A DNA stretch of 64,000 nucleotides. Origin: JACDEA01 sp963742585. GTDB taxonomy: Bacteria; Actinomycetota; Acidimicrobiia; Acidimicrobiales; JACDEA01. Each line of letters starts with the position of its first letter. Positions within the stretch are counted from its first letter, which is position 1. The notes beneath the pieces were generated by a model, which saw nothing but the letters and a program-made list of their open reading frames with translations, made no database searches and was not told where the DNA came from. The stretch lies in the NCBI GenBank assembly GCA_963742585.1, contig CAVUMI010000009.1, positions 1,426,001 to 1,490,000 on the forward strand, in the 5' to 3' direction. The position numbers and the translations under genes are program-made. This document shows, one piece after another, positions 62,944 to 64,000 of this stretch.

Positions 62944-64000
62944 GTGATCGAACTGACGGCGACCGCCGTCATCACACCTGAGGCAGTCCTTACGCCCGGC
63001 ACGGTCGTTGTCGATGACGGGCGCATCGTCGAGGTCGCGAGTGGGGGCGCCAACCCCGTCCACGTCACGCTGGCACCCGGCTTCGTTGACGTTCAAGTGA
63101 ACGGCATCGGCGAAGTGAACGTGGCCGATGCCAAGGGCGCCGACTGGGACTACCTCGATCAGCGCCTCATCGAGCAAGGCGTAACCGCGTGGTGCCCGAC
63201 GCTGGTCACCGCGCCGCTCGACGCGTACGCCGCGCCGCTGGTGCGCGTCGCCGAGGCCGCGGCCCGCTCGGGCGCGGTGCCCGCCATCCTTGGCGCGCAC
63301 TTGGAAGGTCCGTTCCTCGGGGGCGCGCCCGGCGCGCACCCCGTCGACCTGATCCTTCCCTTCGACGTCGATTGGCTCGCGCAGCTGCCCGACGTCGTCC
63401 GGCTCATCACCGTCGCGCCGGAACTCGACGGCGCGACCACGGTGATCGCCACACTCGCGGCTCGCGGCGTGGTGACCGCGCTCGGCCACTCGACCGCCTC
63501 CTACGAAGAGACGCTGGCCGCGGCGACCGCCGGCGCGCGGATGGTCACCCATTGCTTCAACGGCATGGGGCCGCTCCACCACCGGCAGCCGGGCCTGTTG
63601 GGCGCCGCGCTCACTGACGATCGTCTCGCGGTGGGCCTCATCGCCGACCTCGTGCACGCGCACCCCGCCGCGTTGCGCCTGGCATTCCAAGCCAAGGGCG
63701 CAGATCGCGTCGTGCTCGTGACCGACGCGGTCGCCTGGACGGGCCCCATCGAGGACGCACCGCGGCTGCGGGACGGCACGCTGGCCGGCAGCTGCCTGGC
63801 CATGGACCGCGCCATCGCCAACGTCGTGCGCCACGCCAACGTCCTGCTCGCCGACGCAGTGCGGGCCGCAACCACGACGCCGGCGGCCGTCATGGGCGCG
63901 CCCGACCGCGGCCGCATCGCCGCCGGCGCGCGCGCCGACCTGGTCGCGCTCGATGACGACCTGCGCGCGGTCGCGACGTGGATAGGCGGCGAGCAGGTGT
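62944..64000 (+). CDS. nagA: N-acetylglucosamine-6-phosphate deacetylase, C-terminus beyond window
   Basis: 352 codons from GTG 62944 are seen before the edge. The amidohydrolase pattern is complete: VTLAPGFVDVQVNGIGEVNV, GAHLEGPFLGGAPGAHPVD (metal-site Glu), VVTALGHSTASYEETLAAAT (His), MVTHCFNGMGPLHHRQPGLL (His), VGLIADLVHAHPAALR and VVLVTDAVAWTG (catalytic Asp). The enzyme removes acetate from GlcNAc-6-phosphate during amino-sugar or cell-wall recycling. Only a few bases separate it from the membrane-protein gene, so it may be in the same operon. The edge frame is consistent with a full-length protein of about 370-390 residues. Confidence 0.9.
   Translation, partial: MIELTATAVITPEAVLTPGTVVVDDGRIVEVASGGANPVHVTLAPGFVDVQVNGIGEVNVADAKGADWDYLDQRLIEQGVTAWCPTLVTAPLDAYAAPLVRVAEAAARSGAVPAILGAHLEGPFLGGAPGAHPVDLILPFDVDWLAQLPDVVRLITVAPELDGATTVIATLAARGVVTALGHSTASYEETLAAATAGARMVTHCFNGMGPLHHRQPGLLGAALTDDRLAVGLIADLVHAHPAALRLAFQAKGADRVVLVTDAVAWTGPIEDAPRLRDGTLAGSCLAMDRAIANVVRHANVLLADAVRAATTTPAAVMGAPDRGRIAAGARADLVALDDDLRAVATWIGGEQV

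Overview
The window is high-GC, with many GTG starts, tight 4-14 bp gene overlaps, short intergenic spaces and typical actinobacterial families (SARP/AfsR regulator, PhoX, AgpS-like oxidase, FAR-HAD fusion, CsoR). It most resembles chromosomal DNA of an uncultured actinobacterium, plausibly Acidimicrobiia; the class is inference. There is no prophage, IS element or CRISPR array. Many genes are broken by frameshifts, nearly all equivalent to one surplus base, while the reading continues cleanly in the next frame. I treat these as sequencing or assembly errors and give one CDS per gene. The defects cluster at 4.4-8, 9.5-16, 30.7-37 and 41-42 kb; 16-30 kb and 59-64 kb are almost clean.

Layout. 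0-4 kb: a minus-strand ECF-type vitamin/metal importer (S component cut by the window edge, dual ATPase, EcfT) led by an exported alpha/alpha-toroid protein that looks like a transcobalamin-type binder. 4-8.3 kb: a MarR regulator with its operator and a heterodimeric ABC exporter. 8.3-16 kb: an AbiEi/DUF559 gene between two near-identical palindromes, SRPBCC and 2TM proteins, a large cyclase-ATPase-TPR regulator, an acyl-CoA dehydrogenase and a P450. 16-18.3 kb: an AadA-like nucleotidyltransferase and a methyltransferase.

18.3-29.5 kb is the most interesting part. Six short genes (four in tandem at 18.3-18.9 kb, one at 23.5 kb, one at 29.4 kb) encode peptides of 43-50 residues with a shared acidic leader (consensus L-E-D-L-E ... 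A-x-x-V-x-G-G) and unrelated, mostly basic tails. Between them lie a cytosolic parvulin/SurA-like protein, a 1040-residue exporter with two cyclic-nucleotide-binding-like domains, a C39 peptidase and an ABC unit, and a small 2-oxoglutarate/Fe(II)-oxygenase-like protein. I read this as an undescribed leader-peptide processing and export system. The same stretch holds PhoX, an L,D-transpeptidase, copA-csoR with an evident operator, a secreted M15-like peptidase and tRNA-Val(CAC).

29.8-37.4 kb: an orphan response regulator, an acetoacetate-decarboxylase-like protein, a glycosyltransferase, two VOC proteins, MscS, a molybdate importer (modA and a modBC fusion) and msrB. 37.4-47 kb: an alkyl-DHAP-synthase-like oxidase, a ferritin-like diiron protein, fatty acyl-CoA reductase-HAD, alcohol dehydrogenase, LarA-like protein and PlsC; together these suggest ether-lipid or fatty-alcohol metabolism. 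47-51.8 kb: tandem membrane-anchored cupredoxins and a MacB-like ABC/FtsX pair. 51.8-64 kb: a VOC protein, GntR regulator with aconitase, a SARP regulator, a HAD-PlsC fusion, TetR with a large membrane protein, and nagA running off the right edge. Long perfect hairpins mark several gene boundaries.
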